Positions 12,611 through 22,326 of a stretch of DNA of 64,000 nucleotides are shown in pieces (the stretch's first letter is position 1; each line of letters begins with the position of its first letter). The stretch lies in assembly GCF_015645465.1 (NCBI RefSeq), contig NZ_JADOEL010000002.1, positions 310,001 through 374,000 of the forward strand, in the 5' to 3' direction. The stretch comes from Herminiimonas contaminans (GTDB taxonomy: Bacteria > Pseudomonadota > Gammaproteobacteria > Burkholderiales > Burkholderiaceae_D). The notes under the pieces are model-generated. The model searched no databases, had not been told where the DNA came from, and saw nothing but the letters and a program-made list of their open reading frames with translations. A program made the position numbers and the translations under genes.

Positions 12611-12640
12611 CGCGGCCGTATTCAGGATACGGCCACGCGA
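12611..12640. terminator. Possible shared hairpin between the Smr gene and glnB
   Basis: GGCCGTAT / ATACGGCC stem with a 5-base loop, extended by CGC/GCG, between two convergent genes. There is no T run, so it is only a possible bidirectional terminator. Confidence 0.35.
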
Positions 12641-12677
12641 TGCTGGTCAGCAGCCTTGCATGTAGTTGAAGTAAGCC

Positions 12678-13034
<357 letters not shown>

Positions 13035-13101
13035 TTAGTGCACTTGCATAAGTCTACGCCGGGCAGATGCATCCGGCGGAAAACTTTCGTTTATTTTGCC
13101 A

Positions 13102-14715
13102 TCATTCGCGGAATTTGGATGTAATCGGATAGCGCCAGTCACGTCCGAAAGCACGATGTGTGACGCGAATACCGACTGGCGACTGGCGCCGTTTGTACTC
13201 ATTGATTTTGATCAAATGGGTGATACGCGCCACGTCTTCCTGGCGATAACCGGCAGCGATGATCTCGGCACCGCTCTGGTTCTCTTCCATATACATTTGC
13301 ATGATGCCGTCCAATATGTCGTACGGCGGCAGCGAATCCTGGTCAGTCTGGTCCGGACGCAATTCAGCCGACGGCGCACGCGTCAGGATACGCTCCGGAA
13401 TCACGTCCGATACCGAGTTGCGGTACGTGCACAGCCGATACACCAGCGTTTTCGCAATATCCTTGAGCACCGCAAAGCCGCCCGCCATATCGCCGTACAG
13501 CGTGCAATAGCCGACTGCCATTTCACTCTTGTTTCCGGTCGTCAGGACGATAGAGCCATACTTGTTCGACAGCGCCATCAGGATGGTGCCGCGTATGCGC
13601 GCCTGGATGTTTTCTTCGGTGGTATCCAGCTTCAGGCCTTTGAATTCCTCGGCCAGCGTGCGATTGAATGCTTCGAAACAGTCGTTAATACCGATTTCGT
13701 CGTAGCGCACACCGACGCGCTTGACCATGTCGCGCGAATCTACCCAGGAAATCTCGGCCGTATAAGGTGACGGCATCATGATCGTGCGCACCTTGTCTGC
13801 GCCCAGCGCATCTACCGCTATCGCCAGTGTCAGCGCCGAATCCACGCCACCCGACATACCGATCAGCGCGCCCGGGAAGCCGTTCTTGCCTATGTAATCG
13901 CGTACGCCCAGCACCAGCGCCTTATACACCTGCGCTTCGACTGACAACTCTTCGACGATGGTGCCGTCGACCGGTTGTCCACCCTGGAATTCGATAATCT
14001 GCAAATCTTCGACGCAGTGCTGCAATTGCGCACGTATCTCGCCTGCCTGATCCAGCACAAAGGAATTGCCGTCGAAAATCAATTCATCCTGGCCACCGAC
14101 CAGATTCGCGTACACCAGGCTCATGCCATGCTTAGTCACATTGGCATGCATCACGTCGACACGCAGATGCTGCTTATTCATGTGAAACGGCGAACCATTC
14201 GGTACCAGCAATACTTGTGCACCCGCTTCGGCAGCACGCGCAGGCGCATGCGGGAACCAGGTGTCTTCGCAGATATTGATACCGAAACGCACACCCTTCA
14301 CTTCAAACACCAGCGGTTCATCGACCGAAGTGAAATAACGTTTTTCATCGAACACGGTTGCATTCGGCAAATCATGTTTGCAGTAAGTAGCAGCGATCTG
14401 GCCATTCAGCAGCACCGACGCAGCGTTATAGCGCAGGCCGTCCTGTTCGAACGGATGACCGACGATCACATGCAAGCCGTGCAGCGGAGCGAGGTCGCTT
14501 GCAAGGGCAAGCAACGCTTCCGAGCTTTTTGCGTAGAATGACTGGCGCAGCAATAAGTCTTCCGGCGGATAACCGACCAGCGACAACTCTGGTGTCAATA
14601 CGATGTCGGCACCCTGCTCAGCGGCGCGGCGGGAGAATTCGGCAATCTTGGCACGGTTACCGGCGAGATCGCCGACGGTACTATTGATTTGCGCGATGGC
14701 TACTTTGACTGTCAT
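13102..14715 (-). CDS. nadE: Glutamine-dependent NAD+ synthetase
   Basis: Last step of NAD synthesis: nicotinate adenine dinucleotide plus ATP and glutamine to NAD+. The 537-residue protein fuses an N-terminal nitrilase-type glutaminase (catalytic Glu43, Lys113 and Cys149, in LTPELS, CKHDLP and NICED) to a C-terminal ATP-pyrophosphatase synthetase with the P-loop GMSGGVDSALT near residue 290. The glutaminase half means it can use glutamine as the nitrogen source, which fits the neighbouring PII gene. The protein starts MTVKVAIAQIN, typical of the family. Confidence 0.97.
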   Translation of the reverse strand: MTVKVAIAQINSTVGDLAGNRAKIAEFSRRAAEQGADIVLTPELSLVGYPPEDLLLRQSFYAKSSEALLALASDLAPLHGLHVIVGHPFEQDGLRYNAASVLLNGQIAATYCKHDLPNATVFDEKRYFTSVDEPLVFEVKGVRFGINICEDTWFPHAPARAAEAGAQVLLVPNGSPFHMNKQHLRVDVMHANVTKHGMSLVYANLVGGQDELIFDGNSFVLDQAGEIRAQLQHCVEDLQIIEFQGGQPVDGTIVEELSVEAQVYKALVLGVRDYIGKNGFPGALIGMSGGVDSALTLAIAVDALGADKVRTIMMPSPYTAEISWVDSRDMVKRVGVRYDEIGINDCFEAFNRTLAEEFKGLKLDTTEENIQARIRGTILMALSNKYGSIVLTTGNKSEMAVGYCTLYGDMAGGFAVLKDIAKTLVYRLCTYRNSVSDVIPERILTRAPSAELRPDQTDQDSLPPYDILDGIMQMYMEENQSGAEIIAAGYRQEDVARITHLIKINEYKRRQSPVGIRVTHRAFGRDWRYPITSKFRE

Positions 14716-14805
14716 GGCGTGAATTTATAAAAACTGAGTAAAACTCAAAAACTGGCTGATCAAGAAAACTGAAGCAACTAAACGCTAGGATAAAGTTGAA
14801 TCAAA

Positions 14806-15963
14806 GTGAGTGAACCTGTTAATCAATCTGTTAATTATCGCACGCGTATCGTTTCTTCTCTGTCAGAAATCGGTCAAAACGCCTGGGATGCACTGGTACA
14901 ACTACAGCCCGAGACCAATCCCTTCCTTTCCTATGCTTTTCTTGACGCCCTGCATGAAAGCGGCTCCGCTTCGGTCAAATCCGGCTGGCAACCGCAATTC
15001 CTGACGCTCTGGCACGAGCAGGAACTAGTCGCCGCCCTGCCCCTATATGCCAAGGGACACTCGTATGGCGAGTATGTATTTGACTGGGCCTGGGCCGATG
15101 CCTATGAGCGCAACGGCCTGCAATACTATCCAAAACTGCTGTCCGCCATCCCGTTCACGCCTGTCACCGGTAGCCGTCTGCTGGCACGCGACGGCGAAGC
15201 CCGGGCGGCCCTGATTGCTGCCATCAGCAATGTGCAGGAAAACAATTCATTCTCGTCGACCCACATCCTCTATCCGCCAGCGGAGCAGGCGGAGCAATTG
15301 CACGAAGCGGGCTTCATGCTGCGTAGTGGCGTGCAATTCCACTGGCTCAATGCCGGCTATCGCAATTTTGAAGAATTCCTGGAGACCCTGGAGCGCAAGA
15401 AGCGCAAAAATATACGCGCCGAACGACGCAAGGTACAGGAAGCAGGCGTCAGCTTTCGCCATATTTCCGGACACGAAGCGAGCACCGACGACTGGGGGTT
15501 TTTCAAGCGCTGCTACGACCGTACCTATGCGATGCATCATTCGACGCCTTACCTGAACCTGGACTTCTTCCAGCGTATAGGTGCCGACATGCCGCACAAC
15601 ATCCTGCTCATCGTGGCAGAAAAGGATGGCGTCCCTATCGCCTCATCGCTGCTGATTCACGACGAACAAACCGTTTACGGCCGTTACTGGGGCGCGCTGC
15701 AGCATATCGATTGCCTGCACTTTGAAACGGCTTATTACCAGCCGCTGGAGTTCTGCATCGCCACCGGCAAGGCTTGCTTTGAAGGTGGTGCGCAAGGTGA
15801 ACACAAAATGGCGCGTGGCTTCCTGCCGCAAAAAACCTGGTCCGCGCACTGGCTCGCGCATCCGGTGTTTTCAGATGCAATCGAAGACTTCCTGAAACGC
15901 GAAAGCGGCGGCATAGACTCGTATATCGACGAATTGAACGAGCGAAACCCATTTAAACGTTAA
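14806..15963 (+). CDS. FemAB-like GNAT acyltransferase (DUF482 family)
   Basis: A 385-residue cytosolic protein of the FemAB-like/peptidogalycan family, with two GNAT-like folds. Recognisable blocks are NPFLSYAFLDALHESGS, the basic KKRKNIRAERRKVQEAG helix, YGRYWGA and the strongly conserved HFETAYYQPLEF..FEGGAQGEHKMARGFLP segment close to the C-terminus. The natural acyl or aminoacyl substrate of this family is not established. The start is a GTG. The gene is divergent from nadE and is followed by a protein kinase gene after 87 bases, possibly on the same transcript. Confidence 0.85.
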   Translation: MSEPVNQSVNYRTRIVSSLSEIGQNAWDALVQLQPETNPFLSYAFLDALHESGSASVKSGWQPQFLTLWHEQELVAALPLYAKGHSYGEYVFDWAWADAYERNGLQYYPKLLSAIPFTPVTGSRLLARDGEARAALIAAISNVQENNSFSSTHILYPPAEQAEQLHEAGFMLRSGVQFHWLNAGYRNFEEFLETLERKKRKNIRAERRKVQEAGVSFRHISGHEASTDDWGFFKRCYDRTYAMHHSTPYLNLDFFQRIGADMPHNILLIVAEKDGVPIASSLLIHDEQTVYGRYWGALQHIDCLHFETAYYQPLEFCIATGKACFEGGAQGEHKMARGFLPQKTWSAHWLAHPVFSDAIEDFLKRESGGIDSYIDELNERNPFKR

Positions 15964-16050
15964 ATATTGTCAAATATACGTTGATTCACGGAAACTTTTT
16001 CACTGCCTGCCCTTGCCAGCGCTGACGGCACAGGGCATGCTAGTTGCACG

Positions 16051-17079
16051 ATGAATTCCCTTCCCAACGGCAGCACCCAAACCCGCTTAATACGTGTCGG
16101 TCGCTTCGCGATCAAACATGAACTCGGACGCGGTTCCATCGGTGTGGTCTATCTGGCGCACGATCCCATCATAGATCGCGACGTCGCCATCAAAACCTTC
16201 CGCAGCAAACTATCGCTGGTAGAGAAAAAGCAGCACGAACAGCACTTCATCAATGAAGCGCGCGCCGCCGGACGCCTGGCCCATGCCAACATCGTCACGA
16301 TTTACGAAGCGTCCAGCGAAGGCGACGCGACCTACATCGCGATGGAATACCTGCAGGGCCGCGAACTGAATAAAATGCTGGACGGTGGTCACCTCTTCAG
16401 CGCCAGCGAAGTCGCATCCATTAGCTGGAAAATCGCCGATGCGCTGGATCACGCACACAAGAACGGCGTCGTACATCGCGACATCAAACCGGCCAACATC
16501 TTCCTCAGCCGCGACCTGCAACCCAAGGTCGTCGACTTCGGCATCGCACGCGCGCCGAACCGCGTCGCTGATCAGTTGAACAAGAGCGAAGAACCCTACA
16601 CGCTATTCCACGACAACATCCTCGGCACCCCCAACTACATGTCGCCGGAACAGGCGATGGGCCTGACTGTCGATGCCCGCACCGACATCTATTCGCTGGG
16701 CGCTGTCATGTATGAAATGCTGACCGGCCGCAAACCGTTCCAGGCCAGCGATACCGAAAAACTGCTGCACCAGATCGCGTTCAAAGCTCCTGCAGAACCG
16801 CACAAGGTCGAAATCAGTGTGCCTTTGGCACTATCGAAAATCGTCATGAAGGCGATGAGTAAAAAAGCCGACAAGCGTTATCAAAATGCGCAGGACATGG
16901 CGCTAGACATCAAGCGTTTCGTCGCCCGCACCCGCCGTGAAAACGGTCGCAAAGCCAAGCTCGAAGATATAGAAACCAACGTCGAATCCTTGCCGTTGCA
17001 ACAATCACGGCTGTTCTGGCCTATATGTGGTGGCCTGGTCGCGCTGGTAGTTATCGCCTATACCTTCTGGCAGGGCTAA
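16051..17079 (+). CDS. Tail-anchored Hanks-type serine/threonine protein kinase
   Basis: A 342-residue kinase with all catalytic landmarks: glycine loop GRGSIGVVY (26-34), VAIK with Lys48, HRDIKPANI with catalytic Asp144, VDFG with Asp162, and GTPNYMSPEQ in the activation segment. The last about 20 residues form one hydrophobic helix (FWPICGGLVALVVIAYTFW) with only a few residues after it, so the kinase domain should face the cytosol and be anchored by its tail. There are no PASTA or other sensor domains and no phosphatase gene beside it. Targets are unknown; a FemAB-like gene precedes it and an exporter gene follows. Confidence 0.93.
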   Translation: MNSLPNGSTQTRLIRVGRFAIKHELGRGSIGVVYLAHDPIIDRDVAIKTFRSKLSLVEKKQHEQHFINEARAAGRLAHANIVTIYEASSEGDATYIAMEYLQGRELNKMLDGGHLFSASEVASISWKIADALDHAHKNGVVHRDIKPANIFLSRDLQPKVVDFGIARAPNRVADQLNKSEEPYTLFHDNILGTPNYMSPEQAMGLTVDARTDIYSLGAVMYEMLTGRKPFQASDTEKLLHQIAFKAPAEPHKVEISVPLALSKIVMKAMSKKADKRYQNAQDMALDIKRFVARTRRENGRKAKLEDIETNVESLPLQQSRLFWPICGGLVALVVIAYTFWQG

Positions 17080-17173
17080 CGACTGACAACACGCTGTCCG
17101 GCACTTCCAGGCAGCGTCCTGCCGACAAAGCGGAATCGTATTAAAATCTCGTGTTTAGAAAGCTGTATTTCTC

Positions 17174-18052
17174 ATGAGTCCCACCGATATCCTGCTAGCA
17201 CTTGGAATAGTCAGCATCTGGGGCCTCAACTTCGTTGTCATCAAAATCGGTTTGCAAGACCTGTCACCGATTGCACTCACCGTACTACGCTTCGCCTTCG
17301 CTGCTTTGCCGATGGCCTTCTTCATCAAGCGACCGGCGATTCCATGGCACCTGTTGTGCGCCTTCGGCCTGTTTCAGTTCGCACTGCAATTCACCTTCCT
17401 GTTCACTGGCATGCAGCTCGGGCTGACATCCGGCCTGGCTTCACTCGTCATGCAGTTGCAAGTATTCTTCACCATCGCACTGGCCATCCTGTTCGTCGGT
17501 GAACGTCCACGCATCACGCAACTGGTTGGCGCCCTCATCTCCTTCTGCGGCATGGCGCTGGTGGCCTATAAACTGGAAAGCAAGGCGACCCTGATAGGCT
17601 TCATGCTGGTCATCATCGCCAGCATGTGCTGGGCCAGCGGCAACATCGTCACCAAGAAAATCGGCAAGGTAAATCCCTTGGCCTTAATGATCTGGGGCTC
17701 GCTCATTTCACTGCCGCCATTGCTGATTGCGTCGTTGCTGATGGAAGGTACGCAAGGCTGGGTGACAGCTGCGCACAACATGAACTGGCGCGCCTTTGCC
17801 ACGGTTCTCTATCAGGCCTATCCGAATACCATGTTTGCCTTTGGCGCATGGGCAGTGTTGATGCGTAAATACCCTGCCGCTACGGTTGCACCGTTTACTC
17901 TGCTGGTTCCTATCATCGGGATGGCGTGTGCAGCGCTGATACTGAATGAGTCTTTGCAATGGTGGAAATTTGCTGCTTGCGGCCTGGTATTGGGAGGATT
18001 GGCGTTTAACCAGTTTGGACAGAAATGGCTGGAGCGACGCGGGATTATTTGA
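17174..18052 (+). CDS. eamA: EamA/YdeD-type metabolite exporter
   Basis: Inner-membrane transporter of the drug/metabolite superfamily, 292 residues with about ten hydrophobic helices in two EamA repeats. It resembles E. coli EamA (YdeD), which exports O-acetylserine and cysteine: shared features include the WGLNFVVIKIGL start of the first helix region, GLASLVMQLQVFFTI and the FGAWAVLMRKYPAATVAPF segment. The specific substrate is inferred from similarity only, so the symbol is tentative. The kinase gene ends 94 bases upstream, and a repeat element follows directly. Confidence 0.85.
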   Translation: MSPTDILLALGIVSIWGLNFVVIKIGLQDLSPIALTVLRFAFAALPMAFFIKRPAIPWHLLCAFGLFQFALQFTFLFTGMQLGLTSGLASLVMQLQVFFTIALAILFVGERPRITQLVGALISFCGMALVAYKLESKATLIGFMLVIIASMCWASGNIVTKKIGKVNPLALMIWGSLISLPPLLIASLLMEGTQGWVTAAHNMNWRAFATVLYQAYPNTMFAFGAWAVLMRKYPAATVAPFTLLVPIIGMACAALILNESLQWWKFAACGLVLGGLAFNQFGQKWLERRGII

Positions 18053-18059
18053 GGTAAAA

Positions 18060-18360
18060 CTGCCAGTTCAGTTTACTCAGCATGACTCCAGCGACTAATA
18101 AAGGCTGTGCTCGTAATTCCACTGTGACGATGCCGTTTGTGCGGGGCAGAAAATGGAAAAAGAAGTGGGTGTGTCTGAGCGTAGCGAGTTTCGCCCACTT
18201 CCCATTTTTTGTTCCGCACAAACGGGGACCCCGCAGGGGCAGCGGCGCCGTGGTCGCCTTTCTTTGCTTACTTTCTTTGGCGAAGCAAAGAAAGTGAGTG
18301 GCCGCCGGGCCACCCCCGGCAACCCCACTCTCCACGAAGAGCAAACACCATCAGCATCAA
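18060..18360. repeat. Copy 1 of a long intergenic repeat with hairpin potential
   Basis: About 300 bases nearly identical to 37217-37580. It starts near the eamA stop and ends just before the ppa terminator. CCGTTTGTGCGG near 18132 pairs with CCGCACAAACGG near 18216, and AAGTGGG with CCCACTT inside that, giving one large stem with a loop around 18170-18190. Further on, CTTTCTTTGCT and AGCAAAGAAAG (18258-18297) can pair, and CTTACTTTCTTTG with CAAAGAAAGTGAG is an alternative pairing. Open frames across it on both strands (for example the SKQRK-containing one on the minus strand) look like repeat by-products rather than genes. Confidence 0.85.
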
Positions 18361-18382
18361 AAATACGCAACCAGACAAGCAA

Positions 18383-18413
18383 TAAAAAAGCACGCATATA
18401 GCGTGCTTTTTTT
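18383..18413 (-). terminator. Rho-independent terminator after ppa
   Basis: AAAAAAGCACGC..GCGTGCTTTTTT stem-loop, with the T run on both strands. It lies 14 bases beyond the ppa stop on the minus strand. A nearly identical terminator follows the esterase gene at 37185-37215. Confidence 0.9.
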
Positions 18414-18426
18414 GAATCACCTGTAA

Positions 18427-18966
18427 TTACTTGCCAGCGCTTTTCTTGTAGCTCTCAACACCCGACATGATTTCGGCTTTGGCTTCGTCTGGGCCAACCC
18501 AGCCATCAACCTTCACCCATTTGCCTTTTTCCAGATCTTTGTAGTGTTCAAAGAAGTGCTGGATTTGTTGCAAACGCAGGTCGTTGATGTCTTCTGGTTT
18601 TTGCCAGTGGCTGTAGATAGGCAGGATTTTGTCGATAGGTACTGCCAGCAATTTCGCATCGCCACCAGCTTCGTCCGTCATTTTCAGCATGCCGATTGCG
18701 CGGCAGCGTACGACTACGCCTGGGTACAGCGGGAATGGTGTGATCACCAATACGTCAACCGGGTCACCGTCGTCCGACAAGGTTTGCGGGATGTAACCGT
18801 AGTTGCACGGATAGTGCATCGCGGTGCTCATGAAACGGTCGACGAACATCGCGCCCGACTCCTTGTCAACTTCATACTTGACCGGATCGGCGTTCATTGG
18901 GATTTCGATAATGACGTTGAAGTCGTTCGGCAGATCTTTGCCGGCTGGGACGTGATTCAGACTCAT
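18427..18966 (-). CDS. ppa: Inorganic pyrophosphatase
   Basis: Hydrolyses pyrophosphate from biosynthetic reactions to two phosphates; Mg-dependent family I enzyme. The 179 residues are the usual bacterial length. The metal-binding signature DGDPVDVLV is present, with the flanking [12 protein letters not shown] and the later [15 protein letters not shown]. The gene has its own terminator and starts cleanly at [11 protein letters not shown]. It is next to the hem genes but separated by 158 bases. Confidence 0.98.
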   Translation of the reverse strand: MSLNHVPAGKDLPNDFNVIIEIPMNADPVKYEVDKESGAMFVDRFMSTAMHYPCNYGYIPQTLSDDGDPVDVLVITPFPLYPGVVVRCRAIGMLKMTDEAGGDAKLLAVPIDKILPIYSHWQKPEDINDLRLQQIQHFFEHYKDLEKGKWVKVDGWVGPDEAKAEIMSGVESYKKSAGK

Positions 18967-19124
18967 ATTTGTTTTCTCAAAAGTGGGGAACAGTGCTGCA
19001 AACCCTGAATTATAGCGGCTTTCAGTATTTTTCTTGCGGTGGTATTACGGATGAAATCAGCAGAAATGTTGCCTGGTGGAGATACCGGCAGGTGCCACCT
19101 GGTGCACCTGCCACTGCAGCAAAT

Positions 19125-20321
19125 TTACAGTATGGTCGCCACCGCGCATTGGCGGTAGTGCGACGCAGCTTCTTCTTCATGACCCAGCGCTTCATGCAAT
19201 TGCGCCAGTTTCAAATGTACTTCCTGCAACATGCGCGCGCCGTTTGCATCTGATAACGCTTGTTCCAGATGACGTTGCGCCTTGCCCCACAGGTTTTGAC
19301 GCAGGCACAAGGTACCCAGCGTCAATGCCAGTTCAGGGTCGGTCGGATGTATTTTGGTCCATTCTTCGCAACGTTCGATTTGCGCCAGCAATGCCGGTGA
19401 ACCCTCGCCTGCCGCTGAAGCACGATACGGACGCAGCAAACGCTCATCCCATTCCAGCGCCATCGATTTTTCAATAATCGCACGTGCATCGTCATGCAAA
19501 CCGCGCTGATTGAATGCATTCGCGCCGTGCATCGCGACGTAAGCCTTGGTACGGTCATCAGCAGGAATCGCCCACCAGATGTTGCGCAAGGATTCAGCGT
19601 CGTTGGATGGGTTCTTCAGCAAATCCTGATACGCCAGCTCGCGCAAGCGGCTCGACAAGGCCGGATGCAAGGCGTTGTTTTTGTCCAGTGTACGCACCAG
19701 GCGCAAGACTTCAGGCCAATTGTTCGCGCGTTGGTTGGCCTTCAATGCCATACGCAAGGCGTGAATGTGGCGGGTGCCGTTGGCGTTGAGTTCCTTGACT
19801 ACATCGAGCGCCAGTTCCGGCTGACGTTCATCGACCAGCAATTCGATGGCGGTCATCAAACGCGCTGTCTTCAGGCTTTGATCTTCTTCTACTGTCGCCA
19901 GCCAGGTGTCGCGACGCTCGGTTTGCTGCATACGGTGTGCAGCACGCGCTGCGATCAGCGCAGCCAGGCCTGCATTGTCCGGGGAGTCGGTGGCGCGCAT
20001 CGCTGCTTTTTCAGCATGACCGAAACGACCTTCAAAGTATGCTTTCAGCGATTCACGCAAAGCCAGATTGCCTTTGCGTTCCAGTTTGTCACGACGATAA
20101 GCCGCGACCTTGCCTGGCATTTTTTGCGCGACACGTACCGTCTTCAGCACCGCATAGATCAGGAAGAACAGCAGGACGGACAGCAAGATAAAGAAATTCA
20201 GCGACAGGTCGACACGGTACGGCGGGTAGAAGAACACCACGTTACCGGCGTTGAAGCGTGCCAGCACCGCCAGTCCGATGGCAGTGGCAAACAGAACGAG
20301 AAGCCAGAGGAATATGCGCAT
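19125..20321 (-). CDS. hemY: HemY protein, TPR-containing membrane protein of the haem gene cluster
   Basis: A 398-residue inner-membrane protein of the proteobacterial HemY type (not the protoporphyrinogen oxidase called HemY in Gram-positives). Two hydrophobic helices lie at the N-terminus (about 3-22 and 42-62), joined by the typical VVFFYPPYRVDLSL loop, then a HemY N-domain and a long region of TPR-like helical repeats in the periplasm or cytosol. Its role is not settled; it is always found after hemX. It is the last gene of the hemC-D-X-Y order here, 65 bases after hemX. Confidence 0.92.
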   Translation of the reverse strand: MRIFLWLLVLFATAIGLAVLARFNAGNVVFFYPPYRVDLSLNFFILLSVLLFFLIYAVLKTVRVAQKMPGKVAAYRRDKLERKGNLALRESLKAYFEGRFGHAEKAAMRATDSPDNAGLAALIAARAAHRMQQTERRDTWLATVEEDQSLKTARLMTAIELLVDERQPELALDVVKELNANGTRHIHALRMALKANQRANNWPEVLRLVRTLDKNNALHPALSSRLRELAYQDLLKNPSNDAESLRNIWWAIPADDRTKAYVAMHGANAFNQRGLHDDARAIIEKSMALEWDERLLRPYRASAAGEGSPALLAQIERCEEWTKIHPTDPELALTLGTLCLRQNLWGKAQRHLEQALSDANGARMLQEVHLKLAQLHEALGHEEEAASHYRQCAVATIL

Positions 20322-20386
20322 ATTAAAAACGGTAGGCCATCATTGTTGTTTTAAAGCTGACGATGAAACCAGGCTTGCGCCCGGCA

Positions 20387-21559
20387 TCAAGGCTTGGCTT
20401 TGTAATTACGAACTGCATTCAGGCTTTCGGCCAGGGTCGGCATCTCGATCGCCAGATTGCTCGACTGCACTTGCTTGAGCATCGCTTGTACAGTTTGTGT
20501 TTGTTTAGCGCGTGTATCGAAGTATTTGCTGATGGCATCCTGCGACGCGATCATGTCGCTACGGAAAGCGACTTCATTGCGCGATAACAGTGCCAGACGC
20601 GCATTGAGCAAACGCAGCTTGAGGTTTTCACGTGCGTAGTAGGCCTGGGTCGGTGACAACAGCAAAGCGTCTGAAGTATCGACACTGCGTACGCGTATCA
20701 GTTGCTGGATATCGCCCCAAACTTCGCTGCTCAGGCTGTCCCATTTGGCTTTGGCGGTTGGCCACCAGTCATCCGCAGCCGGTTCAGGCGCCGGTGCAGC
20801 AGCACCTGCCTTGGCATTTTTAACTGGCGCTTTGGCTGCTACCGGACGATTCTTCGGTTCGCTGGCTGGCTGTGCCGGTTTTTCATCGGCCAGCAAAGGC
20901 ATGCTATCGATCTGGCTGATGACGCTATCCAGGCGCAATGCGATACCGGTCAAGTCCAGGCTAGGCAAGGCTTTCAGGCGTGCGATGTCGTGTCCGATCG
21001 CGCGCCGTACATTGACGAATTGCGGTGTGTCCGCACGCGACAAACGCGCATCAGCATTTTGCAAGGCGATTAATGCACCTTGTACATTACCTGCCAGTTG
21101 CAACTGCTGACTGGCGGTCGACAGTACTTGTTCGATTTCTGCCAGGGCCCAGTCTTCACGCTTCTTGAACAGATCCTGATACAGCTGTTCCAGTGCCAGT
21201 TGCTGGCTTTGGGCTTCAACCTGCTTACCTTCGAGTACATTCACCTTGGCTTGCAATTCGGTGATGGTTTCCTGTGCCGACTTCACAATGACCTTGGTTT
21301 CGGTATTGATGGCATCGCCACTCTGGATACGGCGCGCTACTTCGGTACGCACCGTGGAAAGTTCTTTATGCGACATCCACCATTGCACACCGACCAGGGC
21401 GGCCAAAGCCACCAGGGCTGCATATATCAGGCCCTGCTTGCCGGAGGCATTACTTTTGGTTGATGACGCAGGCGGCGGGCTCGGCGGCACACCGTTGGAT
21501 GGCGCCGCAGCAGGAGTTGCTGGCGGCGTAGATTCGGGAGATGTTGGCATATCGGTCAT
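20387..21559 (-). CDS. hemX: HemX protein (uroporphyrinogen-III C-methyltransferase-like)
   Basis: A single-pass membrane protein of about 390 residues. After a Pro/Ser/Thr/Ala-rich start comes one membrane helix (QGLIYAALVALAALVGVQWW), then a long coiled coil (QETITELQAKVNVLEGKQVE) and the globular HemX domain. Although named after uroporphyrinogen methyltransferase, the catalytic methylase fold is not present, so an enzymatic role is doubtful. The start is taken at [10 protein letters not shown], overlapping the hemD stop; a TTG two codons earlier is possible. A low-complexity Ala/Pro/Lys linker lies near the middle. Confidence 0.9.
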   Translation of the reverse strand: MTDMPTSPESTPPATPAAAPSNGVPPSPPPASSTKSNASGKQGLIYAALVALAALVGVQWWMSHKELSTVRTEVARRIQSGDAINTETKVIVKSAQETITELQAKVNVLEGKQVEAQSQQLALEQLYQDLFKKREDWALAEIEQVLSTASQQLQLAGNVQGALIALQNADARLSRADTPQFVNVRRAIGHDIARLKALPSLDLTGIALRLDSVISQIDSMPLLADEKPAQPASEPKNRPVAAKAPVKNAKAGAAAPAPEPAADDWWPTAKAKWDSLSSEVWGDIQQLIRVRSVDTSDALLLSPTQAYYARENLKLRLLNARLALLSRNEVAFRSDMIASQDAISKYFDTRAKQTQTVQAMLKQVQSSNLAIEMPTLAESLNAVRNYKAKP

Positions 21560-22326
21560 GAGCAAGATTGTAACGCGGCTAACAGCCCGTCGTCGCCTGA
21601 TCTGGTTAGCGTGATATTGGAGAAACCCAGCAACTGCGCGGTTTCTGCGATGCGAACGTGAGATACGAATATTCTTTGTTGTTGCATTTTTGCGACGCTC
21701 CCTGCTTCATCAAGTTGGGCAACCATCTCCGTCAGGAAACGCAAACCTTCCGAACTGGTTACGATCCAGTCATTCTGACAACTTAATAGATGCTTGAGTT
21801 CGCCACATCTTGCACTATTCAATTCCGGCGCGACCCGTCTATAGGCTGCAAGCGGCGTCACGCCTATGCCTGCGGCGCGCAAGGTATCGCCCAATAATTC
21901 GCGTCCGGTCTCACCTCGTATGATCAAAACCTGTTTGCCGCGTAGCGCTGGCAGGTCAAGTTCAGCCAGTAAAGTCTGCGAGTCGGTACGATCCAGATCG
22001 GTCGGGCTGATGATGGTGGCCTTGGCCTCAGTCGCGCCATGGCGCAGCAAAGCCATGCGACTGCCCTCGCCCACTACCGCTAGCGGAATGTGCCAGGGCC
22101 AGTCGGGCCGGACCGCGAAAGCCGCATCGATAGCGTTCGGGCTGACGAAAGCAATCAGTGCGTAACGATCAAGCTCACGCAAGGCTGCACGCAAAGGCTG
22201 CTGATCATCCAGCGGCAGGATTTCCAGCAACGGAAAAATCACTGCCTTGCGCCCCAATGCGGTCACACGTTGCGCCAGCACGTCGGCTTGCGCCAGGGGG
22301 CGTGTAATTACTACAAACTCAGACAT
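21556..22326 (-). CDS. hemD: Uroporphyrinogen-III synthase
   Basis: Closes hydroxymethylbilane with inversion of ring D to give uroporphyrinogen III. About 256 residues from the ATG at 22326 ([17 protein letters not shown]), which overlaps the end of hemC by 8 bases and fits the family start. The two-domain fold shows through [42 protein letters not shown] and [12 protein letters not shown], blocks typical of this poorly conserved family. Overlap with hemC and hemX points to translational coupling. Confidence 0.95.
   Translation of the reverse strand: MSEFVVITRPLAQADVLAQRVTALGRKAVIFPLLEILPLDDQQPLRAALRELDRYALIAFVSPNAIDAAFAVRPDWPWHIPLAVVGEGSRMALLRHGATEAKATIISPTDLDRTDSQTLLAELDLPALRGKQVLIIRGETGRELLGDTLRAAGIGVTPLAAYRRVAPELNSARCGELKHLLSCQNDWIVTSSEGLRFLTEMVAQLDEAGSVAKMQQQRIFVSHVRIAETAQLLGFSNITLTRSGDDGLLAALQSCS

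Noticed and set aside
18045-18401. Open frames of 60-100 codons on both strands across the first repeat copy
   Set aside because: They lie wholly in a structured repeat, occur in several frames, share no family motif and change frame between the two copies because of the insert.
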